Shown here: in pieces, positions 7,300-15,877 of the stretch
Layout of the letters: every line of letters starts with the position of its first letter
Numbering within the stretch: the first letter of the stretch is position 1
Assembly (NCBI GenBank): GCA_038257535.1
Contig: JBBSJE010000094.1
Coordinates: 1 to 21,122 of the forward strand
Length of the DNA stretch: 21,122 bases
Source: JAGTJU01 sp038257535
GTDB taxonomy: Bacteria > Myxococcota_A > Polyangia > Fen-1088
Reading direction: 5' to 3'
Program-made: the position numbers and the translations under genes
The notes under the pieces: generated by a model
What the model was told of the DNA's origin: nothing
Seen by the model: only the letters and a program-made list of their open reading frames with translations
Database searches by the model: none

Positions 7300-8021
7300 C
7301 GAACATCTTAACGGTGGCAAGCCGCGATCTGGGTGCCTACTTTCGAACGATGAGCGGCTACGTGATCTTTGCGCTCGTGCTGATGATCGATGGCTTGCTG
7401 TTCAACGCCTTCGCATTGGGCGAAGCGGACCGCAAATCCACAGAGGTGTTGGCAAAGTTCTTCTACTTCTCTAGCGGCACCACCATGATTGCCAGCGTCT
7501 TGCTGTCGATGCGTTTGCTGGCGGAGGAAAAACAAACAGGGACGTTGGTATTGCTGACATCTTCCCCGCTGCGCGATCGCGACATTGTTCTAGGCAAGTA
7601 TCTTTCGGGGCTGGCGTTTCTGTCTTTGATGACCTTGACCACCGTCTACATGCCCTTGCTGATCTTGGTCAACGGCAAGATCTCGTGGGGGCATATGTTT
7701 TCGGGTTACCTGGGATTGTTGCTTTTGGGCAGCGCGACCTTGGCCGTGGGCACCTTGGGATCGGCGTTGGCGCGCACCCAGGTGCTGGCGGCCATTATCT
7801 CGGGCGTGTCTGTGGTGCTGCTATTGACGTGCTGGCTTCTGACCCGCGTGACTGACTATCCCATCAACGAAGTTGTGCTGGAGCTGGCGCTCTATCACAG
7901 GCATTTCCCTTCCTTCACATTGGGCGTCATTCGACTGGCCGATGTGATCTATTACGCCATGGTGAGTTACGTGGCGCTGTTTTTGGCAATTCGTTCCTTG
8001 GAGGCACGCAGGTGGCGATAG
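7296..8021 (+). CDS. ABC-2 type permease (GldF-like)
   Basis: This 241-aa inner-membrane protein has about six hydrophobic segments: around residues 18-40, 58-75, 100-120, 137-160, 167-185 and 215-235. It carries EEKQTGTLVLLTSSPLRDRDIVLGKYLSG (77-105 region), the characteristic ABC-2 permease stretch between helices that contacts the ATPase. Length and topology match the GldF/YhaP-like permeases. The start ATG overlaps the ATPase stop by 4 bases, and its own stop overlaps the next gene's GTG by 10 bases, so the three are translationally linked. Substrate unknown. Confidence 0.93.
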   Translation: MTNILTVASRDLGAYFRTMSGYVIFALVLMIDGLLFNAFALGEADRKSTEVLAKFFYFSSGTTMIASVLLSMRLLAEEKQTGTLVLLTSSPLRDRDIVLGKYLSGLAFLSLMTLTTVYMPLLILVNGKISWGHMFSGYLGLLLLGSATLAVGTLGSALARTQVLAAIISGVSVVLLLTCWLLTRVTDYPINEVVLELALYHRHFPSFTLGVIRLADVIYYAMVSYVALFLAIRSLEARRWR

Positions 8022-9937
8022 GCGAAGTCACAACGGCTCGGCATCAGCCTACGGGCTCGCTGATCTATGGCGCCGGCATGGGGCTCGTGTTCATTGGCCA
8101 ACGCGTGCTGTCCAGCGGCGCCTTGGCGTGGGCGCTTACGGCGGTGGGCGCCACCGCCGTGTTGGGTGCGCTCATCGCACGCAGCGTTTCGGCGCGTCGG
8201 GCGGCTGCGGGCGATCAAACCGGACAACGTGCTTTGCTGTTGCTGTTTGCTTTGGGCAGCGCGGCGCTGCTGGCCTACTTGCTCACTTCTGATCTGCTGA
8301 TGGTGCTGTGGGGAACCTCGCTGCAGCGGCACCTGCCTTGGTTGAACACCGCGCTTGTAACCCTTTGGCCTGCGCTGTGCCTTATAGGCACTCTGCCCGT
8401 GCTGTTTGTAGAGCTTTCGTACGCTTCCATGCGGCGCGCACCGGTGTTCGAGCGGGGCCGCCTGACTACTGCTTTGATGTCGGGGCTGGGTGTGGCGTTC
8501 GCCTTGGTGTTTGCCTTTGCGGCCGTCTACTCAGGGCGCATCAGCGACATTCGCTTGGATGTGTCGTTCTTTCGCACAACCAAGGCCGGCGAGTCCACAA
8601 GTCGCATCGTGCAGGCTTTAGATCAGCCGTTAACCATCACCACTTTTTTCCCGCCCACCAATGATGTGGGCGCCGAAGTTGATAGGTACTTTGGCAGCCT
8701 TAAAGGATTGTCTCCGTTCTTTTCCTTGCAGCGCTACGATCACGCGCTCGATCCTGGCAAAGGTCGTGACCTTGGCGTCACCGGCAACGGTGTCATCGTC
8801 TTTACCCGAGGGACCTTGCGAAGACAGATCGGCCTACCGCTCACCATTGAGCGCGCGCGCGAAGATTTGCGCAAGCTCGATGCCCAGGTGAACAGCACCC
8901 TCATGAACATCACGCGCCCTTCGCGCCGCATCTATTTTACCCAAGGGCATGGTGAGCGGGTGTTCGAACCTGTAGATGAGACCGATCGCCGCAGCACCTT
9001 GAGCCACCTCAAACAATCGCTAAGCGACCAAGGCTATGACGTTCTTGAACTTAGCATCGCCCACGGCCTGGGAACAGACATTCCGGATGACGCCGAGGCG
9101 GTGCTGGCGGTGGGTCCCACGCGTGCATTTTTGCCAGAAGAATCAGCAACGTTGCTTCGTTTCGTCAAACAACGGGGCGGCAGTTTGTTGCTGGCGCTAG
9201 ATCCCGAGGCCAAGCAGAGCCACACCGAGTTGCTAGAGCCGTTGGGCGTGTCCTTTGACCCCACGATTTTGGTCAACGATATGGCGCATTGGCGACGATC
9301 CGGCCACGCATCTGATCGCAGCAACGTGGCGACCGTGGCGTTCGGAGGCCACGTGTCGGTAGCCACGCTTGCCAAGCTTGGGTTTCAAGCGCCCGTTGTG
9401 TTTATGGGCGCAGGCGCCTTGCATCTTCAGCAAAGCCCATCGGATGAGCACGGCGCCCCCAAGACAGAGGTAATCGTGCAAGCGGACGCCAACACATGGG
9501 CGGATGTCGATCTAAATTTTGAAGCCGGCGCCAATGAGACGCGGCAAGCTTTTGCGCTGGCAACCAGCGTAAGCTTTGATCTTCCAGCCCCCCTACCCCA
9601 AGGGCGCGTGCTGGTGTTTGGTGACGCTGACGTATTTGCAGACATAGCGATGCAAAACAATGGCAACCAAACGCTGTTTGCCGATGCGCTGCACTGGCTG
9701 GCTCGCGACGAGGCGATCGCCGGTCAGATCAGCAGCGAAGAAGACGTGCCCATCGCGCATTCTCGGCAAAAGGATGTTGCTTGGTTCTATATCACCAGCT
9801 TCATCCCTCCTTTGGTCATTTTGGCATTGGGCTTCTTGTTTACGCGAAGCCGGCGTGTGGAACGGGCGCGGGACGAGCACGCGGCCCCCAAGCCAGCCGC
9901 GCTGATTGCACCTGAAGCGGCCAAGGAGGCGATCTAA
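8012..9937 (+). CDS. GldG-like ABC-system membrane protein
   Basis: This 641-aa protein starts at GTG 8012, supported by GGAGG at 8000-8004, 7 bases upstream. About five hydrophobic helices lie within residues 15-172, followed by a large extracytoplasmic region (about 175-590) and one C-terminal helix (about 595-615) ending in a short basic/Ala tail. The soluble region follows the GldG pattern: ITTFFPPTNDVGAEVDRYF (about 209-227) and later GRVLVFGDADVFAD (about 531-544). GldG proteins accompany GldA/GldF-type transporters and are thought to act as an extracytoplasmic part of the complex. Classical GldG has fewer N-terminal helices, so this copy may have absorbed extra permease-like segments. 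Stop and next start overlap as TAATG. Confidence 0.88.
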   Translation: MAIGEVTTARHQPTGSLIYGAGMGLVFIGQRVLSSGALAWALTAVGATAVLGALIARSVSARRAAAGDQTGQRALLLLFALGSAALLAYLLTSDLLMVLWGTSLQRHLPWLNTALVTLWPALCLIGTLPVLFVELSYASMRRAPVFERGRLTTALMSGLGVAFALVFAFAAVYSGRISDIRLDVSFFRTTKAGESTSRIVQALDQPLTITTFFPPTNDVGAEVDRYFGSLKGLSPFFSLQRYDHALDPGKGRDLGVTGNGVIVFTRGTLRRQIGLPLTIERAREDLRKLDAQVNSTLMNITRPSRRIYFTQGHGERVFEPVDETDRRSTLSHLKQSLSDQGYDVLELSIAHGLGTDIPDDAEAVLAVGPTRAFLPEESATLLRFVKQRGGSLLLALDPEAKQSHTELLEPLGVSFDPTILVNDMAHWRRSGHASDRSNVATVAFGGHVSVATLAKLGFQAPVVFMGAGALHLQQSPSDEHGAPKTEVIVQADANTWADVDLNFEAGANETRQAFALATSVSFDLPAPLPQGRVLVFGDADVFADIAMQNNGNQTLFADALHWLARDEAIAGQISSEEDVPIAHSRQKDVAWFYITSFIPPLVILALGFLFTRSRRVERARDEHAAPKPAALIAPEAAKEAI

Positions 9938-10932
9938 TGACGCGCAAAGGAACGGCCCTGCAGGGCCTGCTGGCGGGCGGCGCATTGACGGTGGCGTATC
10001 TGCTCTCACAAAGCAGCGCCTCGGTGGGCATGACCGAAGCGGTGATCATCGAAGCGCGCGCGTCTGACCTGCAAAGTCTCAAATACTTCGATGGCTCGCG
10101 TCACTATGAGGTCAAGCCTGACCCAGAAGCCGGGGACGGTGAGCTCGTGGTGAACGTAAGCGGAGGTGAACGCCTTTACGCACCAAACACGGCGCCCGAC
10201 AAGGTTCCCGATCGCGAATTGCGCGGAGGCCGCTTGGCCAAAGACCTATGGGGCGCGTTTTCACCTCTGCGATCGTTGCGCAGCCTGGGCAAACTGCCGC
10301 CCGAACGCCTCAAGCAGATTGGATTGACCAACACCCCCAAGCGACTGGTGGTGAAGGCGCGCGGCATCGAGCGGAAGTTTCGCCTGGCAAGCCCGCCTCC
10401 GGGCGCGGTTGAGCCGTATCTGCTGTCCGAAGACGACGGCACGGTCTACATGGTTCAGCGGGTGATCATGAACTCGTTTTCTGAACGTGCGCTCGGCGTG
10501 GACCAACCGCATGATTTTGCCCTCAACGCGTTCGACAAGATGGTGATTACACCCGTGGGCAAAAAGCCTGTGCATTTTAGGTCCGTGCGTGGTGAAGGCA
10601 CTGAAATGCAGCTACGGCCCGAAGAGGCGCTCTCAATCAACCCCACGACGATCGAGCAGTGGCACGCGGGGCTGTTCGGCCTGTCCGTCGAAGACATTTT
10701 GGGTCGCAACGAACTGCCGGCGGCGGGACCTCCACAAACGCAAATGCGGCTGGAATATTGGTTGGGCCGTGATCGCCAGGGTTGGATGGACTTGGCCTTG
10801 GGTTTGTTCCGCGGGGAACAGCGTCTGTATTTCCGGTCAGAGCGTTCATTCGGGTGGATGGTGGGCCCCCGGGGTTCCCACTCGTTGCTGCTAGAAGGGC
10901 AGAAGCTATTCGGCGGTCGCGACCCCGCGTAA
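9937..10932 (+). CDS. DUF4340-type protein of the Gld-like operon
   Basis: This 331-aa protein matches in length and position the DUF4340 proteins that follow GldG-like genes in many Deltaproteobacteria and Cyanobacteria. A hydrophobic N-terminus (about residues 8-24, LLAGGALTVAYLLS) should anchor it, with the rest outside the inner membrane. The body is mixed alpha/beta and contains repeated short modules such as LRSLRSLGKLPPERLKQIGL (about 111-130), typical of the family, whose function is unknown. AAGGAGG at 9923-9929 is 7 bases before the ATG. It is last in the operon, 36 bases ahead of an intrinsic terminator. Confidence 0.82.
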   Translation: MTRKGTALQGLLAGGALTVAYLLSQSSASVGMTEAVIIEARASDLQSLKYFDGSRHYEVKPDPEAGDGELVVNVSGGERLYAPNTAPDKVPDRELRGGRLAKDLWGAFSPLRSLRSLGKLPPERLKQIGLTNTPKRLVVKARGIERKFRLASPPPGAVEPYLLSEDDGTVYMVQRVIMNSFSERALGVDQPHDFALNAFDKMVITPVGKKPVHFRSVRGEGTEMQLRPEEALSINPTTIEQWHAGLFGLSVEDILGRNELPAAGPPQTQMRLEYWLGRDRQGWMDLALGLFRGEQRLYFRSERSFGWMVGPRGSHSLLLEGQKLFGGRDPA

Positions 10933-10966
10933 ATTTCAACGTTAGACGAAATCATAAGAGGCACGC

Positions 10967-10996
10967 AGCGGCGCTAAACGGCGCCGTTTTGCTTTT
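10967..10996 (+). terminator. Rho-independent terminator of the Gld-like operon
   Basis: CGGCGC at 10969-10974 pairs perfectly with GCGCCG at 10981-10986 around a 6-base loop, extended by A-T and G-U pairs, and is followed by TTTTGCTTTT. It sits 36 bases past the stop of the DUF4340 gene. Confidence 0.85.
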
Positions 10997-11021
10997 GGGC
11001 GTCTAGGCGGCCCAACGCCGA

Positions 11022-11056
11022 CGGGCCGTGCACCGGAAGTTCCAGTACACGGCCCG
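11022..11056. terminator. Strong hairpin after the TonB-receptor gene
   Basis: CGGGCCGTG at 11022-11030 pairs with CACGGCCCG at 11048-11056 (9 perfect bp) around a 17-base loop that itself contains GGAA/TTCC. It lies 37 bases downstream of the minus-strand receptor stop. No T-run follows on either strand, so it may be an mRNA-stabilising or factor-dependent end rather than a classical terminator. Confidence 0.5.
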
Positions 11057-11092
11057 CGGTTCGAGGTTAGGTGTCGCGTCGTCAGCTGAGAC

Positions 11093-14000
11093 TTAGAACA
11101 ACAACCGTAGGCCCAACCGACCGTGGAAGGGCACTTGGAAAACCCTACCGTTGCCGAAGTTCGGGTTCGGCGACAAGGCTTGCCCCGATGAATTGCGCGC
11201 CACCTTGAGGTCATCCTTGGTGCCGCCCACGATGGCAGTCGCGTTGTCGAAGGTGTAGTTGTCGTCCATCAACAACGCTGTCTTCGTATTCAGAACGTTA
11301 AACAAGTCGGCGAACAACTCCATGCTCAGCGAGTTGCCTAAGGCTTGCCGATAGGAGAGCTTCAAATCAACTTGCGTCACCGTCGGGGTTCGGCCGGCCG
11401 AGCCTCGCGGCAACAAAAACACAAGCTGACCCGCGCCAGCCAGGTTTGCCATATAGTTGCGAGGCACACCTGAGTAGGCGTTGAACACAAGGCCCCCAAC
11501 CAAAGTCCCGGGGCCCACTTGGTGCTGATAGTTGCCCATAACCCGTGCGGAATGCGGTCGGTCATTGGCCAGCGCGCCGTTCTTGTTTAGGTAGAGGTCC
11601 GGTGTGTCGTAGCTGTTGTTACCATTGGGCGCGGCGTAGTCGTTATCGGGATCAAACAAGCCGTTGTAGTTACCCGTCAGGCGCGCGTACGTGTATTGCG
11701 CGTTCATCATGAAGTTCTGGGAAAATCGTTTGGCCAACGACAAGGTGGCACCCGTGTAGCGGCGGCGAGGCTTGGGTGCCACCGCTAGATCCTTCAAAGC
11801 CCTCGATCGCGCCTCCAGGTTCCCCACTTCAGCTTCCAAACGCTGCTTGTCTACGTCAGCGGTTGCCGCGGCAAGTTCCATCTGCTTTGCAGCAATCTCG
11901 GCGTCGGCCTTGTCCAACGCCTTTTGCGGAATGTTGCCTGGATTGGCCAAAACGAAGGTAAAATCCTCGATCCGGGTGGCGCCGTCCTCGATCACGTTGC
12001 CCAGCCAGCGATGCGTAACGTTGAGGCCTAACAAAAAGTCGTCCCACGGTTCCCACTGTCCCCCCGCAACAATTTCATCGTGATACTGCCCACGCAGATT
12101 CGGTTGCACGGGATAGTTGGCGCCGTTGTTGTAGGCGTAAGCATAAGCACTCTGACAACCAGCTGCTTCACCGCCGCTGCCCAACCAGCCGGTGGGCGAA
12201 GTGGGGCAGCTTGCGCGATCCCGCACGTCAATGGCAACGCCTTCACCGCCGAAGTAGCGCGCAGCCAAGTTCAAGGGCACGGTTTCAAAAAACCGACCGT
12301 AGTGCGTGTATAGCTTGGCCCTCCCTTCTTTGGTGGGGTCGTAGATCGCACCCGCGCGCAAACCGACGTTGTCGAGAGTGGCAAAAGGATTGTTCTTAAA
12401 GTCGAACAACTTCTGTCGTTCGTAGCGCAACCCCACATTCAGGGTCAGATTCGACACGGGGGAGTAGCTGTCCTGAATGAATGTGGCCCAGGTATTGTTC
12501 TTTACCGTGGCGTTCAGTTCATCTTGGTAGTACGGGGCGCCGGTAAGTGGGGTAGCGTCCTCCGCAAACTGAAACGGATAGCTACCTTGTGGCAACGTGA
12601 AAAGACTCCACTGTGCGACGTCGTCTGGAAAAGCTTGAATCGCTCGGCGGTTTCCCTGCGGCCCGCTGTATCGGCGCCGCAAAGTCATTTCGTTCAACTC
12701 AAAGCGTGCCCCGTACTTCAGCTCGTGGCGGCCGCCCAACGAGAACAGATGCGTTGATTTGAGGTCCGCCTGCATGCGGCTACCGTTCGAGCGCTCGATC
12801 ATTCCAAAGCCGCCACCGTGGTAAGCATCCACGGGGCATGGATCGAACACTTGATCGCCCACGACAACAGGCTTACACCCGCCAATGCCCTCAAGATCGT
12901 AGAGGCTAGAATTGAAATTCTCTACTGAGTTTAGGTTGTTGATGTTTGAGTAGGGGCTGTCGTGTTTGTAGGATTCTCGGTGATACCCCAGCAGCGCATC
13001 AATGCGCCACGCACGATCGAACATCTGCTTGGTGCCAGACAACTGCACATCCGTGTTGTTGCGGTGAAACTCGTTGAGCGCCGAGTCTAGCTCCTGACTG
13101 GCCGGGTTGATCACAGGGTTCATAACGGCCACCGATTGCGCCTGGGTAGGCGTTGTGAACAGACTCAAATTCAAACGCGACGTTTCGTCGGGCAGAAAGG
13201 TGATCTTGGTTCCCATTTGGTAGGACCGACGGTGCTCTTTCAAAAGGTTCGACTGGAGCCGGGTGCGAATCGGGTTCCCCGCGGCATCCACATCGGCCAT
13301 GAAGTCACCGTTGGCGTCCACCAGCGCGTTGACGTTGCGGCGAAAGTCGCTGGATTCAAGTCGTGGCGCGAAACCCGCCCAGAAGAACAGGCGATTCTTG
13401 ATGATGGGGCCACCCACCTCGAAGCCAAAATTCAATTCGTTGCCAAACTCACTGCGTCCCGAAAGCGATGAGTTAGAGCGCGACTCATAAATTGGGGAAC
13501 CGTACAGACCCGACGGCGTCCACATGCCAAACACGCTGCCTTTGAATTCATTCGTTCCCGATTTGGTCACGGCGTTCACCACGCCACCCATCGCGCCACC
13601 ATATTCGGCCGCGTAGCCGCCCGTGTTGATTGACACTTCGTCCAAGAACTCCAACACCAAGTTTGTGCCGCCGCGGCTCTTGGGGTCTCGGGTGCTCATG
13701 ATGCTGCCGTATTCAATGCCCGTCACGTTGAGGCCGTCAATCATGTACACGTTCTCAAGCCCCGAGGCGCCCATCACCGAAACGTTGCCTGAGGCATCAA
13801 AGAACGCTCCAGGCGCCAGTGACAACACCCCGCCGAAGGTCCGATCCAAGGGCAGGTTCATCATGGTTTCGCCCTGCAGAGTCAAGCCCGTGCGCGACGT
13901 TCCCAGATCCACCGAAGGCGCACGGCGTGTGATGACCATGGTCTCGGACGGTGCCACTTGCGCGTTTATCATGCCGTCCACGCGCACGGTTTGGCCCGCC

Positions 14001-14293
14001 GCCACCACGACCCCCATCACGTTGACCGATTCTGTGGCATCGGGTGCGAAAAATTGCACCACGTATTCGCCTAGGGGCAGTGCCGCCAATTGATACGAAC
14101 CATCAGCTTCCGTCAGAGCCGCTTGGTCGCCCTGCGGCCCAGTGGCAATGACAGTCACGCCCGAAACCGGGCTTCCGCTAGCTTCGTCGACAACTTTGCC
14201 AAACAGTGAGCCGGTGGTGAACTGCGCGAACGCAGGGTCCGCCCCCACCAAGAGTGCACACAACACCAATCCGATTCGCTTAAACAAACTCAT
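11093..14293 (-). CDS. TonB-dependent outer-membrane receptor with carboxypeptidase-regulatory-like N-domain
   Basis: This 1066-aa protein starts at ATG 14293, supported by AAGGAG 7 bases upstream; an upstream in-frame ATG at 14314 lacks such a site. A signal peptide ends near residue 24 (ADPAFA|Q). Residues about 25-110 form a carboxypeptidase-regulatory-like beta-sandwich (GKVVDEASGSPVSGVTVIA, then ADGSYQLAALPLGEYVV). A TonB-box-like ETMVITRR and a plug domain (about 120-250, with VYMIDGLNVTG and GGYAAEYGGAMGGVVNAVTKSG) follow, then a long beta-barrel ending LGLRLLF with terminal Phe. An unusual helical, Ala/Glu/Lys-rich insert occupies about residues 789-838. Such OAR-like receptors import or export large substrates using TonB energy; the substrate is unknown. 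It lies 17 bases after the lipoprotein gene, probably one operon. Confidence 0.95.
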   Translation of the reverse strand: MSLFKRIGLVLCALLVGADPAFAQFTTGSLFGKVVDEASGSPVSGVTVIATGPQGDQAALTEADGSYQLAALPLGEYVVQFFAPDATESVNVMGVVVAAGQTVRVDGMINAQVAPSETMVITRRAPSVDLGTSRTGLTLQGETMMNLPLDRTFGGVLSLAPGAFFDASGNVSVMGASGLENVYMIDGLNVTGIEYGSIMSTRDPKSRGGTNLVLEFLDEVSINTGGYAAEYGGAMGGVVNAVTKSGTNEFKGSVFGMWTPSGLYGSPIYESRSNSSLSGRSEFGNELNFGFEVGGPIIKNRLFFWAGFAPRLESSDFRRNVNALVDANGDFMADVDAAGNPIRTRLQSNLLKEHRRSYQMGTKITFLPDETSRLNLSLFTTPTQAQSVAVMNPVINPASQELDSALNEFHRNNTDVQLSGTKQMFDRAWRIDALLGYHRESYKHDSPYSNINNLNSVENFNSSLYDLEGIGGCKPVVVGDQVFDPCPVDAYHGGGFGMIERSNGSRMQADLKSTHLFSLGGRHELKYGARFELNEMTLRRRYSGPQGNRRAIQAFPDDVAQWSLFTLPQGSYPFQFAEDATPLTGAPYYQDELNATVKNNTWATFIQDSYSPVSNLTLNVGLRYERQKLFDFKNNPFATLDNVGLRAGAIYDPTKEGRAKLYTHYGRFFETVPLNLAARYFGGEGVAIDVRDRASCPTSPTGWLGSGGEAAGCQSAYAYAYNNGANYPVQPNLRGQYHDEIVAGGQWEPWDDFLLGLNVTHRWLGNVIEDGATRIEDFTFVLANPGNIPQKALDKADAEIAAKQMELAAATADVDKQRLEAEVGNLEARSRALKDLAVAPKPRRRYTGATLSLAKRFSQNFMMNAQYTYARLTGNYNGLFDPDNDYAAPNGNNSYDTPDLYLNKNGALANDRPHSARVMGNYQHQVGPGTLVGGLVFNAYSGVPRNYMANLAGAGQLVFLLPRGSAGRTPTVTQVDLKLSYRQALGNSLSMELFADLFNVLNTKTALLMDDNYTFDNATAIVGGTKDDLKVARNSSGQALSPNPNFGNGRVFQVPFHGRLGLRLLF

Positions 14294-14310
14294 GGGTCTT
14301 CTCCTTGCGG

Positions 14311-15201
14311 TCATGCGAAGGTCTTTTTGAAAGGGGGCCCATTACGGCGCAGCGGGGCAGCGGCGATGGGAAAGCTGATGACGGCGGGCGCGCCCAGTTG
14401 CACGCCAAACTGATCGGCTGCGTCAGCCGCCACTGTTACAGTGATGACCGCGCCTGCAGGCCACATTTCTGCTTTGGGAGTAATGACAAAGTCGGTGGAG
14501 CTGCCTTCAGCGGCCGCCACCTCAACTTCAAGATCCGTGATGGGCATCATGTCGACGGTCCCGCTCACACTAACTTTTGCAATGAAGTCTTCGGCGGTCA
14601 CGTTGCTGGCCGAAACGGTCAAGTCGGCGTCCATCGCGAATGGGTCGTCGCTCATCTCGCGGGACACCGAAAACGGTGAAGTCATGAACGTGAAGCTTGT
14701 GGCGACACCCGGGGTGATGACGACGGCTTTGCCGTTCTTCCCACGCAGCTTGGTCTCGTCCAGCGCAACCGCAACGGTGGCACTCGAAGGCAAGCCAGGC
14801 GCCACCTGCACCGCGATGCTCGGTCCTTTGGGGTAAAGCAACCCAAATTTGGGGTGCCCTTGGTGCGTGTAAGTTGTGCTGACGCTGACCGGGAGCATGA
14901 TCGGCGCGTTGCTGGTAACCGCAACGGTAGCCACCCCCGGCAACCCTACGCCAGAGTCCGCATCCTGCACCAAGCTGTAATCGAGAAAGTCATCAAATAT
15001 AGCGTTGAAACTCACCATCGGTGACACAACGGGCACCCCCGCGTCGGCGTCGCTTTCAACAGGCGCACCATTGGGCCCAATGATCTCGAATGCCAAAAGC
15101 TGTGGCGTGCCGCCCCCCTTGTCTGCCTCCACACAACCAACCAGCGCCATCACGGCAGCAGCAGTTACAAACAGTGGCGGGTGTCTATTGAAATTGAGCA
15201 T
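14311..15201 (-). CDS. Outer-membrane lipoprotein with Ig-like domains, receptor partner
   Basis: This 296-aa protein starts at ATG 15201, with a GAGG site 8 bases upstream; the longer open frame upstream lacks signal-peptide character. The N-terminus is a lipoprotein signal with lipobox LVGC (Cys23); residue +2 is Val, not Asp, so outer-membrane sorting is expected. The rest is beta-rich, with repeated short strands (VATVAVTSNAPIMLPVSV, SSATVAVALDETKLRGKNGK, ADLTVSASNVTAEDFIAKV, AGAVITVTVAADAADQFG). The last part resembles SbsA-type bacterial Ig-like domains. It is first in a two-gene operon with the TonB receptor, suggesting a surface-exposed binding or lid partner, analogous in role but not in sequence to SusD (inference). 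Confidence 0.8.
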   Translation of the reverse strand: MLNFNRHPPLFVTAAAVMALVGCVEADKGGGTPQLLAFEIIGPNGAPVESDADAGVPVVSPMVSFNAIFDDFLDYSLVQDADSGVGLPGVATVAVTSNAPIMLPVSVSTTYTHQGHPKFGLLYPKGPSIAVQVAPGLPSSATVAVALDETKLRGKNGKAVVITPGVATSFTFMTSPFSVSREMSDDPFAMDADLTVSASNVTAEDFIAKVSVSGTVDMMPITDLEVEVAAAEGSSTDFVITPKAEMWPAGAVITVTVAADAADQFGVQLGAPAVISFPIAAAPLRRNGPPFKKTFA

Positions 15202-15877
15202 GAATGTACCTCGTCGATAAATTGGCTGCTTGGCCGCATGGCCTCCAGCATCATTCGGACGGGACAATCCGTGCCTTTAGGAGCAATTGTCGCAAAAGCC
15301 AAAATGATTGAGCGTTCGAGCTTGCGACAAATGCAGAGCTCTAGCCAGCCAGACTGGCGAGGCCAATGGAGCCCTTGGGCTGTGCGCTGCTCCTATTGAC
15401 AAGCTCGGAGGTTTGTTTGACCGCTCAACTCTATTGCAGGAGTCCAATTCACCGATGAAGAACGACTGAAGCTGTCCTATCGGGGTCAAAGGAATCTGCC
15501 GGAGCCGACGGGTAGGGTCATTCGAACGCAGTGGCCCCGCTGGTTTCTGGCATGAGCGGATGCTGAATTCCGGCGCACATGACAATGGCAGCGCAGCGCG
15601 TTCAACCCATCCCGGCCTTCAGCCAAAAGTCGGGCGCCAATACGCCGCGAGTGGGGTTGGGTCGTACAGCATTATCCAGCTTCGAGCGCTTTTGAGGAGG
15701 AACCCAATCATTGTCATGAACGCACCCCCGCGCCTCGTGCTTGCTAACAGTATGCTACTTGGTACCCAACTGGGGCCTCTGTAGGGAAAGGGATTGCAAG
15801 GGGCGCTTCAGCAAAGTAGATTGCCGCCGCGGGACGACCCGCTGCGTAGGAAAATATAACATTTAGGAGGTGCTCGA
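15202..15877. other. 676-base divergent intergenic region
   Basis: This gap lies between the lipoprotein/receptor operon (minus) and the 494-aa lipoprotein gene (plus). It holds the 13-bp inverted repeat listed separately and an AT-rich stretch (15850-15864) just before the ribosome site of the next gene. Open frames at 15277-15585 (minus) and 15560-15784 (plus) look non-coding: low-complexity codon pattern and no recognisable motif. The segment 15440-15700 may be decayed coding or mobile DNA, but I could not assign it. Confidence 0.5.
15283..15334. promoter_or_regulatory. 13-bp inverted repeat, possible operator
   Basis: GCAATTGTCGCAA (15283-15295) is mirrored by TTGCGACAAATGC (15322-15334), with 12 of 13 positions complementary, including a perfect 9-bp core (TTGTCGCAA / TTGCGACAA). 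The 26-base spacer is long for a terminator, and no T-run follows. It lies 82-133 bases upstream of the lipoprotein start, in promoter-proximal space, so binding by a dimeric regulator or formation of a hairpin are both possible. Confidence 0.45.

Noticed and set aside
15277..15585. 102-aa minus-strand open frame upstream of the lipoprotein
   Set aside because: No ribosome site, signal or motif, and it runs through the inverted repeat; treated as non-coding.
15716..15784. 22-codon ATG frame after an AGGAGG at 15695-15700
   Set aside because: The ribosome site is 15 bases away and the peptide has no recognisable character.
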